From an uncultured Alphaproteobacteria bacterium (GTDB lineage: Bacteria; Pseudomonadota; Alphaproteobacteria; RF32; CAG-239): a stretch of 64,000 nt of DNA. The position numbers and the translations under genes were made by a program. Positions within the stretch are counted from its first letter, which is position 1, and the number at the start of each line of letters is the position of its first letter. Below, in pieces: positions 8,609-16,712 of the stretch. The notes beneath the pieces were generated by a model that made no database searches, was not told where the DNA came from, and saw only the letters and a list, made by a program, of their open reading frames with translations. The DNA lies in assembly GCA_902464275.1 (NCBI GenBank), contig CABQIK010000001.1, positions 62,001 through 126,000 of the forward strand. Direction: 5' to 3'.

Positions 8609-9445
8609 TTATTTCAACCAATATTCAATGGTGGAAACAACTCTGACTTTTTTATTAATCTGCTGCATTTCGGAAGTGTACATGGTCTGTTCACTCGGCA
8701 AAATTGAGAACACGCCTTGATTGGCGACTCTGATTTTACCGACTGAACTTCCGGAATTTTTAGCAAATTCCTCCGCGGCTTCACGCGCGTTTTTAGTAGC
8801 TTGCGCCAACATTTCAGGCTTAATTTCATTTAACTTAGTAAACAAGTATGAAACCGGATAATCATAGCTACGGCTAAAAATAACGCCTTTGGCTACCAAC
8901 TCGCCCGATTTGTTTAAGGTGGCGGCAATTTTATCAACATCGGACGACTTAACCGTCATATTTTGAGTTAAAATAAAGCGGACATTGTTATCATTTCCGG
9001 AATTGTACATATCGGCCATTCGGTCGGTGGTTTCCAACAAGCCGACGCTGATTTCATTTTCAGCAATCTGATTTTTCAACAAAAAGTTTTTAACCACAAC
9101 GGTTTGCGCCGCCATTTCCTGCTGAGCTTTAACCACATCATTGCCGGTTACCACAAATTTAATGTTCCAAACCGCCAAATCAGCCTTAACATTCATTTCC
9201 GCCAAGCCTTTTACCAGCACGGTGTTAGAATCCATTTTGGCATGATAGTAGTAATAGCCGGGAAAAAATCCGCCTAAAACAACACCCAAAGCCAACAAAG
9301 TTACACTCATAACTTTGCAGGCGCATTTGCATTTTTTGCCGCATTTGCAGCCTTCTTCACATTTGCAATCAGTGCCGCAAGTGCATTCTTTGCCTTCATG
9401 ACAACCGCATTTGCAGTTATCGTCACAACAACATTTTTGTGTCAT
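8609..9445 (-). CDS. SIMPL-domain membrane protein with a cysteine-rich (metallothionein-like) cytoplasmic tail
   Basis: A 278-residue protein in three parts. Residues 1-44 hold 15 cysteines, mostly as CxC pairs (KCKCACK, CKCGC), one His and many Lys/Glu. Residues about 45-69 form one membrane span (VTLLALGVVLGGFFPGYYYY). The rest is a SIMPL (DUF541) domain, which should be periplasmic with the tail inside. SIMPL proteins are linked to envelope stress and oligomerise; their biochemical role is poorly known. The CxC density resembles metallothioneins, so metal binding is a reasonable inference. GGAGGAAT precedes the ATG. It appears to be a one-gene unit downstream of tRNA-Leu in the opposite reading order. 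Confidence 0.85.
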   Translation of the reverse strand: MTQKCCCDDNCKCGCHEGKECTCGTDCKCEEGCKCGKKCKCACKVMSVTLLALGVVLGGFFPGYYYYHAKMDSNTVLVKGLAEMNVKADLAVWNIKFVVTGNDVVKAQQEMAAQTVVVKNFLLKNQIAENEISVGLLETTDRMADMYNSGNDNNVRFILTQNMTVKSSDVDKIAATLNKSGELVAKGVIFSRSYDYPVSYLFTKLNEIKPEMLAQATKNAREAAEEFAKNSGSSVGKIRVANQGVFSILPSEQTMYTSEMQQINKKVRVVSTIEYWLK

Positions 9446-9479
9446 GTTATTCCTCCATAAAATTTTATGTCTGTTAAAA

Positions 9480-9507
9480 AGAGTAGTCTTTAATTGCCAA
9501 ATGTCAA
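9480..9507 (-). promoter_or_regulatory. candidate promoter for the cysteine-rich SIMPL gene
   Basis: Read on the minus strand, TTGACA (complement of 9502-9507) is followed after 16 bp by TACTCT (complement of 9480-9485), 35 bp before the ATG. The same TACTCT -10 is seen before mscL. Confidence 0.45.
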
Positions 9508-9514
9508 TATCTTT

Positions 9515-10474
9515 CTATTTTTTGTACGCCGCGCGGCGGATACGGTCATTAATTGCCAGACCTAAACCACTTTCCGGAATCGGAGACATCGCGATTTTAG
9601 AATATTTATCCTGCGAATCGGCAAGACGCATATAAGCAAACAGATTGGCAGCAGCCTCGCATAAATCAGCGCGCGGGCTTAAATTAAGGTCACAATCCGC
9701 CACTTTGCCAAAGCCGATAAAAAATTCATCAGGCTCGCGGCTGGTTGCATTAATCCTGAAATCATGCGAGGGAGCATAGTGTTTGAGCATTTGCCCCGGA
9801 GAGCTCGGCAAGTCAGGATTGCCGTGCGAGATAAGCACTTTCTCGCCTAAAAAAGCTTCCAAATTTTCTAAAGCGATACCGCCGGCGCGGAGCAACACCA
9901 CGTTTTTGCCGGTTACATCAATGATGGTGGATTCAACTCCTACCCGGCACGGTCCGCCGTCTAAAATAACATCAACTTTATCGCCAAGGCTGTCAGCAAC
10001 ATGTTGAGCCGTGGTGGGACTTACGGTTTGCGAACGATTAGCCGACGGCGCCACAATCGGCACGCCACTGCTTTTAATTAAGCTTAGCGCCGTGGGGTGG
10101 TCGGGCATACGAACGGTAACGGTTTTTAAGCCAGCGCAAGCCAAATCAAGCGCCGGATTTTCATCAATGCGTTTCAGCACAAAAGTAAGCGGTCCCGGCC
10201 AAAACTTTTCAGCAAGTGCCAAAACCCGCGAATCAACAGAGGCATATTCTTTCAAAAAATATTTTTCGGCAATGTGCGAAATCAGCGGGTTAAAAGCCGG
10301 ACGTCCTTTGGCGGCAAAAATTGAGGCAACGGCTTTGGCGTTATAAACATTAGCGCCTAATCCGTAAACCGTTTCAGTCGGAAAAGCAACCAAACCGCCG
10401 CTTTTAATAACCGAAGCGGCATAGCTGATATTTTCCGGCGTATTTTTAAATATATTATTCTGCTGCGTCAACAT
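9515..10474 (-). CDS. sua5: L-threonylcarbamoyladenylate synthase, Sua5 type
   Basis: This cytoplasmic enzyme makes threonylcarbamoyl-AMP from threonine, bicarbonate and ATP, the first step of the t6A tRNA modification; tsaB elsewhere in the window belongs to the second step. The YrdC domain occupies about residues 10-200 (GGLVAFPTETVYGLG, KGRPAFNPL, PSANRSQTVSPT). A Sua5 extension follows after the linker SSPGQMLKHYAPSH. At ~319 residues this is the long Sua5 form, not short TsaC. I use the ATG at 10474; an in-frame GTG at 10483 is possible. Neither has a clear ribosome site. Both lie inside the end of the upstream SUKH gene, so translation may be coupled. Confidence 0.93.
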   Translation of the reverse strand: MLTQQNNIFKNTPENISYAASVIKSGGLVAFPTETVYGLGANVYNAKAVASIFAAKGRPAFNPLISHIAEKYFLKEYASVDSRVLALAEKFWPGPLTFVLKRIDENPALDLACAGLKTVTVRMPDHPTALSLIKSSGVPIVAPSANRSQTVSPTTAQHVADSLGDKVDVILDGGPCRVGVESTIIDVTGKNVVLLRAGGIALENLEAFLGEKVLISHGNPDLPSSPGQMLKHYAPSHDFRINATSREPDEFFIGFGKVADCDLNLSPRADLCEAAANLFAYMRLADSQDKYSKIAMSPIPESGLGLAINDRIRRAAYKK

Positions 10475-10877
10475 GTAAAACACTAATCAAAGCATATTCA
10501 AGTTCATCATCTGCAAACTCTTCTAGCACCATATCCCCGCCTTTGTCAACCAACTGATAACAATTTAACGGCTTATTGTAAACCAGATAGCAAAAGTCAT
10601 CATAGCCCAGAATAACCACCGACAAATCATTATTAAATTCGCGGTTGAATTTAATTATATCAAGCTGTTTGTTGGTAAGCGGCGGAATGCCCAACAGAGC
10701 CGAATCGTTTGCTAAAACTCCGTTATAATGCCGCAAAAAATTTAAAAACGCTTCCGGCAAAAAGGGATATCCGTCTTTTACCATTTTTTTTTGCGCCAAA
10801 ATAACATCTTTAACCGCAAGCGGATTTTCAGCGTGAATATATTTATTTTGGGAAAGAAGATGCAAAAATCTGTTCAT
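10455..10877 (-). CDS. SMI1/KNR4 (SUKH) family protein
   Basis: A 140-residue cytoplasmic protein. The segment YPFLPEAFLNFLRHYNGV matches the SUKH core (proline, aromatic and NG features), and VVILGYDDFCYLVYN fits the following strands. SUKH proteins are very often immunity proteins that neutralise polymorphic nuclease toxins, though some have housekeeping roles. Here the gene lies 12 bp downstream of a protein with an HNH-like nuclease motif, the arrangement expected of a toxin/immunity pair. It overlaps sua5 by about 20 bp. Family membership rests on motif recognition; the immunity role is inferred from context only. Confidence 0.72.
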   Translation of the reverse strand: MNRFLHLLSQNKYIHAENPLAVKDVILAQKKMVKDGYPFLPEAFLNFLRHYNGVLANDSALLGIPPLTNKQLDIIKFNREFNNDLSVVILGYDDFCYLVYNKPLNCYQLVDKGGDMVLEEFADDELEYALISVLHVDAAE

Positions 10878-10889
10878 TTCATGCTCCGT

Positions 10890-12437
10890 TTAGCGGGTTT
10901 TGCTCTTTTTATTTAAAATTTTATTTATCAGTTCCGTCTTTTTAAGTTTTTTGAGTTCCGCTTGGGTCGGATTATGTTTTTTCAGCTTTATTTCTTTGTG
11001 ACGTTTGTTTTTAATTGATTTTACCACATTGTCCAAATCAAATGATTCAACTTCGGTCTCGCTTAAATATTTTTGCCGCGTTTCCGCAAGTTCAGAATTA
11101 ATTGCCTCATAAGATACGATATTTTCAATATCTTCTTCCACTTTACGCACATAATCGCGACTACGGCTCCAGTTATAAGCAATTTGTTTATCAGACGTAA
11201 AGCCGAACATAAACGTAACGTCAGAATCCAAAAACTCCAACCGGCGATGATAAGACTCTTTACTGCCGGAAGACGTTAAAATATCAAAACCGTGCAAAAC
11301 ATGGCGGTGCACATCCGTAGGCGTTAAAACAAAGTTATTACGATAATTAACCATGGCGATATACGCCAATCTGCCGCTTTCCATTACCGCGGTTTTATGA
11401 TGAACTTCAAAGTCAGGAAAATTTTCAGAAACAAGTTTATGTCCGTTTGCATCGCGGGCTGTAAGCAAGCCGCCTTTATCGGCTTTCATCAGGCGCTTAA
11501 CCAACGCTTGCGGAATTTTATCGCCGACTTTATATTTGCCGCATGAAATATTTTCGGCCGCAAGGTCTGCCAAAACGCGCGGAGTAAAATTAGTTTCAGT
11601 AATGATAATGCGCGATTTATCTGAAACACCGTAATTTTTCATAGCGCTTAAAAGCGACTGTATGTAACGCTCGTCATAATTTTCAGTGCGTAAAATTTCC
11701 GCAATGCGGTCACCATATTTGCGCGCCAGAGCTTTAACATAGGCATTACGCGGCGAATCGCCTTTTTTGAAAGATACTTTTATCTGATTTTCGTCAGTGC
11801 GGAAGGTTTTAAAAATCACATCTGAAAAGTCATAAACACCCATAACCTCAACAGCCTTAGGGTTTATGCCTTTTTGAGCCATATATTCGCAAATATTCGG
11901 TTCAATTTTACGGAAGCTGTCAAACTGCCGATATAATTTCCAGGCCGGAGAATTGTTTAAGTCATAGTCGGCAACCGAGGGCTTATCTTTAAGCGTATTT
12001 CTGATAAACTCTTTGTAAAAATCGCTGAGTTGGTGGTTAGGGCGCGCGTCAACCGTACCGTAACAATCCATGCGGATAAGGTGTAATTCGTCTTTACTTA
12101 AACCGTAATAACGCCTTTCTTCCAGTTTAAGTCCGGCAACGGCGTTAATCTTTTCAAGCTTAAACTCCGCCATTTCGCCGAGCGAGCGGTCGGTTTCCGA
12201 TAAATGAGCGGCATTCAACCCTTCCATTAAGCGCTTTAAGGTACGATAAGCTTTTATTTGTTCCGGCAGTGAAAGTTCATGAAATATGTGCAAAAATTCA
12301 GTGTCATTATAAACAACTTCCAAAAATTTTTCACCGCCGGCCATTTCTTTACGCTGTTTTTCTTCTTCCTTATCTTTTATTCGTTGTTTTTTACGCGCGT
12401 ATTTACTGCCTTTTTCTGCCATTTTTTGAACTTTCAT
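10890..12437 (-). CDS. large protein with an HNH-like nuclease motif, probable partner of the SUKH protein
   Basis: A 515-residue soluble protein with highly charged ends (KYARKKQRIKDKEEEKQRK at the start, lysine-rich at the end). At about 346-382 it carries HHKTAV, then NNFVLTPTDVHRHVLHGF. This is the HH...N...H..H spacing of an HNH nuclease, including the usual NxVL and HxxxLH pieces. The other ~340 N-terminal residues match nothing I recognise. No signal peptide, secretion domain or repeat is visible, so it does not look like an exported toxin. It is followed at 12 bp by a SUKH gene. It could be an intracellular nuclease, a toxin moved by an unseen system, or a protein that has kept only the fold. 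Confidence 0.6.
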   Translation of the reverse strand: MKVQKMAEKGSKYARKKQRIKDKEEEKQRKEMAGGEKFLEVVYNDTEFLHIFHELSLPEQIKAYRTLKRLMEGLNAAHLSETDRSLGEMAEFKLEKINAVAGLKLEERRYYGLSKDELHLIRMDCYGTVDARPNHQLSDFYKEFIRNTLKDKPSVADYDLNNSPAWKLYRQFDSFRKIEPNICEYMAQKGINPKAVEVMGVYDFSDVIFKTFRTDENQIKVSFKKGDSPRNAYVKALARKYGDRIAEILRTENYDERYIQSLLSAMKNYGVSDKSRIIITETNFTPRVLADLAAENISCGKYKVGDKIPQALVKRLMKADKGGLLTARDANGHKLVSENFPDFEVHHKTAVMESGRLAYIAMVNYRNNFVLTPTDVHRHVLHGFDILTSSGSKESYHRRLEFLDSDVTFMFGFTSDKQIAYNWSRSRDYVRKVEEDIENIVSYEAINSELAETRQKYLSETEVESFDLDNVVKSIKNKRHKEIKLKKHNPTQAELKKLKKTELINKILNKKSKTR

Positions 12438-12569
12438 GCTGTTACGGGCTGATTTTGTCTAAAGTGTAAGCTGAAAATATGAGCTTGTCCATAATTTTTT
12501 TTAAAAATTAGCATTTTTTTATTTTTTGCTGACTATATTGTGAACATTAAAAATTTTAAGGAGGAAATT

Positions 12570-14039
12570 ATGGTTGAAATTGTATTCAGTAACAAAAAAG
12601 CTCGTCGCAACGAAGTTAAAATTGCGATTATGTACGGCAAAGCCGATAAAAAATATCTGGCGGACTTTTTAACGGCAGATGAGCTTAAATTGCTATTAGC
12701 CGCCGCCGGACGCGAAAACTTTAAATGCAAAGCCGGCGAAGTTTTAATGGTTACCACTGCTGAAAATAAAATAATCGGCATTGCGTCTCCGGCAAAACCG
12801 TCAGAAATTGATTTGCAAAAGCTTGGTGGACAAATTTATGCTTTTGTTAAAAAATATGCTTCGGCAGTTGTTTATGCTTCAAGCCCATCCGGCTCAAAAC
12901 TTAAAACCGCAGACATTGCCTACAATTTAGCATTCGGCATAGAACTTGCCTCATACCGCTTTGACAAATATGTTACCAAACGCAAACCGGAAGAATTTCC
13001 ACAGCTTGAAAGCGTTGCTTTTGCCGCAAAAAGCAAAGTTATTGATAAAAACGGTTACGCACCCTACTCTGCTTTAGCAAACGGCGTGCGTTACACCCGC
13101 GATTTAACCAATGAGCCTTCCAATAACTTAACGCCGATGATGATGGCCGATGACCTTAAACGCCTTGAATATTTAGGGCTAGAAGTTGAAATTATTGATG
13201 AAAAAGCCATGAAAGCCAAAGAGTTTAATTTGGCATTATCAGTGGCACAAGGTTCTTGCAACCCGCCGCGTGTGGCCGTTATTAAGTGGCGCGGCAATAA
13301 AGAATCAGAAGAATACGCGTTAGGCTTAGTCGGCAAAGGCGTTACCTTTGACAGCGGCGGAATTTCATTAAAACCCGGAAACGGTATGTGGGATATGAAG
13401 CAAGATATGGCCGGCGCCGCCGCAGTTGCCGGCGCATTAAAAGCCGCTGCTTTGCAAAAACTTCCGATTAATGTTGTCGGCGTGGTAGGTCTTGTTGAAA
13501 ATATGCCTTCGGGTTCGGCAACCCGCCCCGGAGATATTGTGCGCTCAATGTCGGGGCAAACAGTGGAAATTTTGAACACCGATGCCGAAGGCCGTTTGGT
13601 TTTGGCTGATTGCTTATGGTATATTCAGCAAGAATTTAAGGTTAAAACCGTAATTGACATCGCTACCTTAACCGGCGCCATTATGGTGGCTTTAGGCACT
13701 GAAATGGCGGGCGTTATGGGCAATAATCAAAAGCTGATTGACACCATTGCAAAAGCCGGATTAAGTGCTGATGAAAGAGTTTGGCAACTGCCGATTTCAA
13801 AAGAATACAACAAAATGATGGACTCCGCGATTGCCGATATGAAAAACATCAGCGAATCGCGCAATGCCGGTTCTATTACCGCCGCCTGCTTTTTACAGCG
13901 ATTTGTGCAAAAAGACGTTAAATGGGCGCATTTGGATATTGCCGGAATGGATAAAATTGAAAAGCCGAAACCATTGTACCCCAAAGGCGCAAGCGGATTT
14001 GGGGTTAAGCTTTTTAACGCGATTATGAAAGCGTTGTAA
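12570..14039 (+). CDS. pepA: leucyl aminopeptidase (M17)
   Basis: A cytoplasmic two-metal aminopeptidase that trims N-terminal residues from peptides and, in some bacteria, also binds DNA. The 489-residue protein has an N-terminal M17 domain to about 170 and the catalytic domain after it. The metal-binding and catalytic elements are VGKGVTFDSGGISLKP, the Asp in KQDMAGAA, and the family signature NTDAEGRLVLAD. I start at 12570 because AAGGAGG lies 7 bp before this ATG; a GTG 30 bp upstream is open but precedes the ribosome site. It is a single-gene unit, divergent from the HNH-like gene. Confidence 0.96.
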   Translation: MVEIVFSNKKARRNEVKIAIMYGKADKKYLADFLTADELKLLLAAAGRENFKCKAGEVLMVTTAENKIIGIASPAKPSEIDLQKLGGQIYAFVKKYASAVVYASSPSGSKLKTADIAYNLAFGIELASYRFDKYVTKRKPEEFPQLESVAFAAKSKVIDKNGYAPYSALANGVRYTRDLTNEPSNNLTPMMMADDLKRLEYLGLEVEIIDEKAMKAKEFNLALSVAQGSCNPPRVAVIKWRGNKESEEYALGLVGKGVTFDSGGISLKPGNGMWDMKQDMAGAAAVAGALKAAALQKLPINVVGVVGLVENMPSGSATRPGDIVRSMSGQTVEILNTDAEGRLVLADCLWYIQQEFKVKTVIDIATLTGAIMVALGTEMAGVMGNNQKLIDTIAKAGLSADERVWQLPISKEYNKMMDSAIADMKNISESRNAGSITAACFLQRFVQKDVKWAHLDIAGMDKIEKPKPLYPKGASGFGVKLFNAIMKAL

Positions 14040-14058
14040 AGTTAATTGATTTTATTAT

Positions 14059-14091
14059 AAAGGGCTGTTCTTTTTTAAGGCGGCCCTTTTT
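14059..14091 (+). terminator. probable terminator of pepA
   Basis: AAAGGGC at 14059 pairs with GCCCTTT near 14083 across a long loop, followed by a short T run. The stem is only 7 bp, so it is a modest terminator. Confidence 0.5.
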
Positions 14092-14194
14092 CAATATGTT
14101 AATATTTTTACAAAAAGTTCTTGCTTTTGTCTATTGTAGGTGATAACGTCAAGTTACATTGCCAATTATTATAACACAAAAACTGATATGAATT

Positions 14195-14584
14195 ATGAGA
14201 AAATTTATTGTAAACCCTGAGTACGCCAATCGGACGTATAAGGAAGATCGTTTCAAGGAAGCGATTTTGGCCGACGCCGTTCAAGGCGGTCGCATGGAAA
14301 GCGTATACCGCCTTCTGTTGGAAGGAGTGAATCCGAATGCCCAACTCACGGGAGAGTCTACCGACGGAATTGTCTATTTTGAGTATCCGATTGGTTGTCC
14401 GTTGGATGTTGCGCAGTCGTATTCAATGAAAAAGCTGCTCCGCTACTTTGGTGCCAGTAAGAAAATGTTTAAGAAACACTATGATGACTCCCCTAATTTG
14501 CCGGACTACGCCAAAAAATGGGAGCGCGCCGCGGAAAGAAGAAGAAAAAGATGGCTGAAAGAGCATATCCCGGAGCTCGCTTAG
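14195..14584 (+). CDS. small ankyrin-repeat-like protein
   Basis: A 129-residue soluble protein. ILADAVQGGRMESVYRLLLE followed by GVNPNAQ fits an ankyrin repeat, and CPLDVAQSYSMKKLLRYFGA fits a second, diverged one. The C-terminus is basic and helical (WERAAERRRKRWLKEHIP). No secretion signal is seen and the ribosome site is weak. Codon choice looks different from neighbours: it uses GTC, CTC and CGG where the surroundings prefer A/T-ending codons. This suggests recent acquisition, as a judgement by eye. A strong terminator follows. Function unknown; ankyrin repeats usually bind other proteins. Confidence 0.65.
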   Translation: MRKFIVNPEYANRTYKEDRFKEAILADAVQGGRMESVYRLLLEGVNPNAQLTGESTDGIVYFEYPIGCPLDVAQSYSMKKLLRYFGASKKMFKKHYDDSPNLPDYAKKWERAAERRRKRWLKEHIPELA

Positions 14585-14598
14585 TCAAGTATCTCACG

Positions 14599-14635
14599 CC
14601 CTTGTGTTATTTTCAACACAAGGGTTTTGTTTTGG
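14599..14635 (+). terminator. strong intrinsic terminator after the ankyrin-like gene
   Basis: A perfect 10-bp stem (CCCTTGTGTT / AACACAAGGG) with a 6-nt loop is followed by TTTTGTTTT. Confidence 0.9.
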
Positions 14636-14638
14636 TTG

Positions 14639-14690
14639 CAACTTATGCACAGCACGGACTCGTAAAGAACACGCGCGGCAAAATCTTTTA
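14639..14690 (+). promoter_or_regulatory. decayed copy of the pilin-type leader
   Basis: The upstream half of the repeated leader is recognisable: CAACTTATGCACAGC, then GGACTCGTAAA. TTATGCACA is at 14643-14651. The downstream half is shortened: the A10 tract is missing and only GCGCGGCAAAATCTTTT remains, with no Shine-Dalgarno hairpin. It lies between a terminator and the promoter of the 14779 gene, so it is probably a remnant. Confidence 0.7.
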
Positions 14691-14717
14691 ACAGCAACTA
14701 CTTTAACAATAAAAGTT

Positions 14718-14746
14718 TTGACAATATTGCAAGAATAAGGTATAAA
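14718..14746 (+). promoter_or_regulatory. strong candidate promoter for the 14779/15222 gene pair
   Basis: A perfect TTGACA at 14718-14723 and TATAAA at 14741-14746 are separated by 17 bp. The same promoter, including the AATAAGG before the -10, is repeated before the paralogous gene at 22059. Confidence 0.8.
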
Positions 14747-14778
14747 AGCTATAACAAATACTTAAAGTGGAGGCTGAT

Positions 14779-15219
14779 ATGGATTTTAATGACGAAATAA
14801 AAAATTATAAAAACAGCAAGCAAGTAAAACAAGATTATCAACGCTTTAAGCAAAACTGGCAATTTAACACTGATGACCGCAGCGGCGAGCATAAAAGCGG
14901 GCTTAAATTATACGCCGAGGAAGACGGGGTTGTATTTACCAACCTGCAAGAATGGTACACAAAAATGCAGGAAGAAGGTTTAGGCTTAAAAGACATTGAG
15001 ACCTATCGCAATGATTTACAATTACAGTTTGAGCTGATTAATCATAAAAATCCGTATATTGAAAAAGAACTCTCACCCGAAGAAGAGCTCAAAGAGTTTG
15101 AAGAATCGGAAAAGCTTAAAATGGCATGGGCGCGGGAAAATGGACGAACAGAAGAAGAGATTGCTGAAATGACTATTCGTCATAGGCAATACTTTGAAGA
15201 ATTGATGAATCGGAGATAA
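14779..15219 (+). CDS. conserved hypothetical protein, copy 1 of a duplicated module
   Basis: A 146-residue soluble, acidic and glutamine-rich protein of no family I recognise. It has helical, coiled-coil-like stretches (NDEIKNYKNSKQVKQDYQRF; PEEELKEFEESEKLKMAW). A paralogue of identical length lies at 22059-22499. The first ~110 residues are nearly the same, residues ~111-135 differ, and the ending YFEELMNRR is shared again. I start at the ATG with GGAGG 7 bp upstream; a GTG 12 bp earlier would overlap that site. It is followed 2 bp later by the 425-residue gene, so the two are surely co-transcribed. Function unknown. Confidence 0.75.
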   Translation: MDFNDEIKNYKNSKQVKQDYQRFKQNWQFNTDDRSGEHKSGLKLYAEEDGVVFTNLQEWYTKMQEEGLGLKDIETYRNDLQLQFELINHKNPYIEKELSPEEELKEFEESEKLKMAWARENGRTEEEIAEMTIRHRQYFEELMNRR

Positions 15220-15221
15220 AA

Positions 15222-16499
15222 ATGTCGCGTGTGCCAGGATTGCTTAATAACCCGACCATGCAAAATATTGATGAGCCGGTAGCATTATATTTCAGCTATG
15301 TTGATGTAAACGATTTTGATTATTATCACCGGCACAAACCAAATTTAGTTCGTCTTCACAGTATGTTTAAGGCTGAGCTCATTCAACATCTGCGTAAATT
15401 AGACTACTTTGCCGTAGCAGAAGATTCTAATTTAGCCGCCCATCCGGCAACGATTGTGGTTAGTAACAGCGGTATTCAGACTCCTTTTATTGAACCTAAG
15501 CGCGCAAAAGAGTTTGCAAAATTACTTGCCTCGGATATTGAAAAATCAGGTTTTGTAAAGCCACTAAGTAAAATTTTTGCCATTCGGTTGGAACAGTTAC
15601 CGGCTCCGGTGTTATACGAGCAAGAAGAAGCACCGTTATTCAGCCATTTAAGACACCCTGACGGGCGCATGTTAAAATACATTAAATCAAAATACGGTGA
15701 CAATCTGATAGATGATTTATGTGAAGAGGCTTTTAGACGCGGTCAAAGCATAACCCCAAGATTGGCAGAGATTCCCAATATTGCTGATTTAAATGAGAGC
15801 CTATATTCGGGGCGCAAATATACACTATGGCCATATTACAGTTTTGCGCGCAATGATTTAGAATCAAGATATGAAATTTTTGCCACACCATACTTTAAGC
15901 ATGCCCTTAATTTTAGCGGTGGTGATGAAAAGTTCGGATTAGTGCATACTTATGAAAAGAGTGAGAATCAACTTTATTACAAAAGCTATATGATGGAGCT
16001 CGGAGGGAGGGCGCAAACCAAGCCGGAAAATCAAATAGAAACCGTGGTAGTGCCTAAGATAAACAAATATCGCGGGTTGGAAATATGTATTCAGGGGCGC
16101 TCATTTTTAGTGCCTCAACATGATGAGCGATGGTTGGTATTTAAGGAATTTTGCCGCGCCGCATATATACCGAAGAATCAAATGCTGAAACAAAGGCGTA
16201 TAAACATATTACAAGAGGCTAAAGACAACGGCGGAATCGCAAAATGTTATTTAGCAGTCGGGTTAAATACAAAAGACCTGTTGCTTGATAATTACAAAAA
16301 AGAAGTTACCCTTGAAGATGTGTTAATTGAACCGCAAAGCCAAATCAGAAAAGATTTTTCCAAACAAAGGAAAGCTTTTGAAATGACGGCAAATAAATTC
16401 AGGGCAATCCTTAATGAAACCGCACCAGATGCAAAAACGCAAAATACAAATGAAACCACCACAAAAGTAACATTTAACAACAATAATAATCATCGCTAA
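15222..16499 (+). CDS. hypothetical protein, 425 aa, second gene of the duplicated module
   Basis: I recognise no domain in this 425-residue soluble protein. It has no signal peptide or membrane span. The C-terminal ~40 residues are low-complexity and polar (rich in Thr and Asn, ending NNNNNHR). It starts 2 bp after the preceding gene, and a GGAGA at that gene's end serves as its ribosome site. The stop codon lies inside a 19-bp sequence (16497-16515) that recurs at 16713-16731 in the leader of the next pilin gene, so the original C-terminus may have been replaced by recombination. Only the first seven codons survive in the second module copy at 22502. Confidence 0.7.
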   Translation: MSRVPGLLNNPTMQNIDEPVALYFSYVDVNDFDYYHRHKPNLVRLHSMFKAELIQHLRKLDYFAVAEDSNLAAHPATIVVSNSGIQTPFIEPKRAKEFAKLLASDIEKSGFVKPLSKIFAIRLEQLPAPVLYEQEEAPLFSHLRHPDGRMLKYIKSKYGDNLIDDLCEEAFRRGQSITPRLAEIPNIADLNESLYSGRKYTLWPYYSFARNDLESRYEIFATPYFKHALNFSGGDEKFGLVHTYEKSENQLYYKSYMMELGGRAQTKPENQIETVVVPKINKYRGLEICIQGRSFLVPQHDERWLVFKEFCRAAYIPKNQMLKQRRINILQEAKDNGGIAKCYLAVGLNTKDLLLDNYKKEVTLEDVLIEPQSQIRKDFSKQRKAFEMTANKFRAILNETAPDAKTQNTNETTTKVTFNNNNNHR

Positions 16500-16518
16500 A
16501 TACAACTTATACACAGCG
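16497..16518 (+). promoter_or_regulatory. truncated leader fragment before inverted-repeat element 1
   Basis: TAAATACAACTTATACACA at 16497-16515 is identical to 16713-16731, the start of the full leader on the other side of the element. The fragment breaks off after CAGCGC and gives way to the element. TTATACACA is at 16507-16515. Confidence 0.75.
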
Positions 16519-16523
16519 CTAAT

Positions 16524-16697
16524 AAATTCCCATCCTGAGGAGGGGTGGCGGCGGAACGCCGACGGGGTGGTCTGTTTTGTTATGCTGAAAATTAAATTTA
16601 ATTTACGGATTTTGTGGCAGAAAAACAAATATTTAATATATTGCAAGATATTGATGAAACCACCCCGCCTTCGGCACCCCTCCACGGTAGTGGAATT
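16524..16697 (+). mobile_element. MITE-like inverted-repeat element, copy 1
   Basis: About 174 bp without coding capacity. The left end is AAATTCCCATCCTGAGG, then AGGGGTGGCGGCG. The right end is CCACCCCGCCTTCGGC, then ACCCCTCC. The two ends are imperfect reverse complements of about 40 bp, and the A+T-rich centre varies between copies. This copy differs from the others by GGAACGCC in the left arm and a CGGTAGTGGAATT right end. No transposase is in the window, so mobility is inferred from repetition only. It fills most of the 311-bp gap between the 425-aa gene and pilin A, the rest being leader sequence. Confidence 0.6.
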
Positions 16698-16712
16698 AAT
16701 ACATCGCGGATT

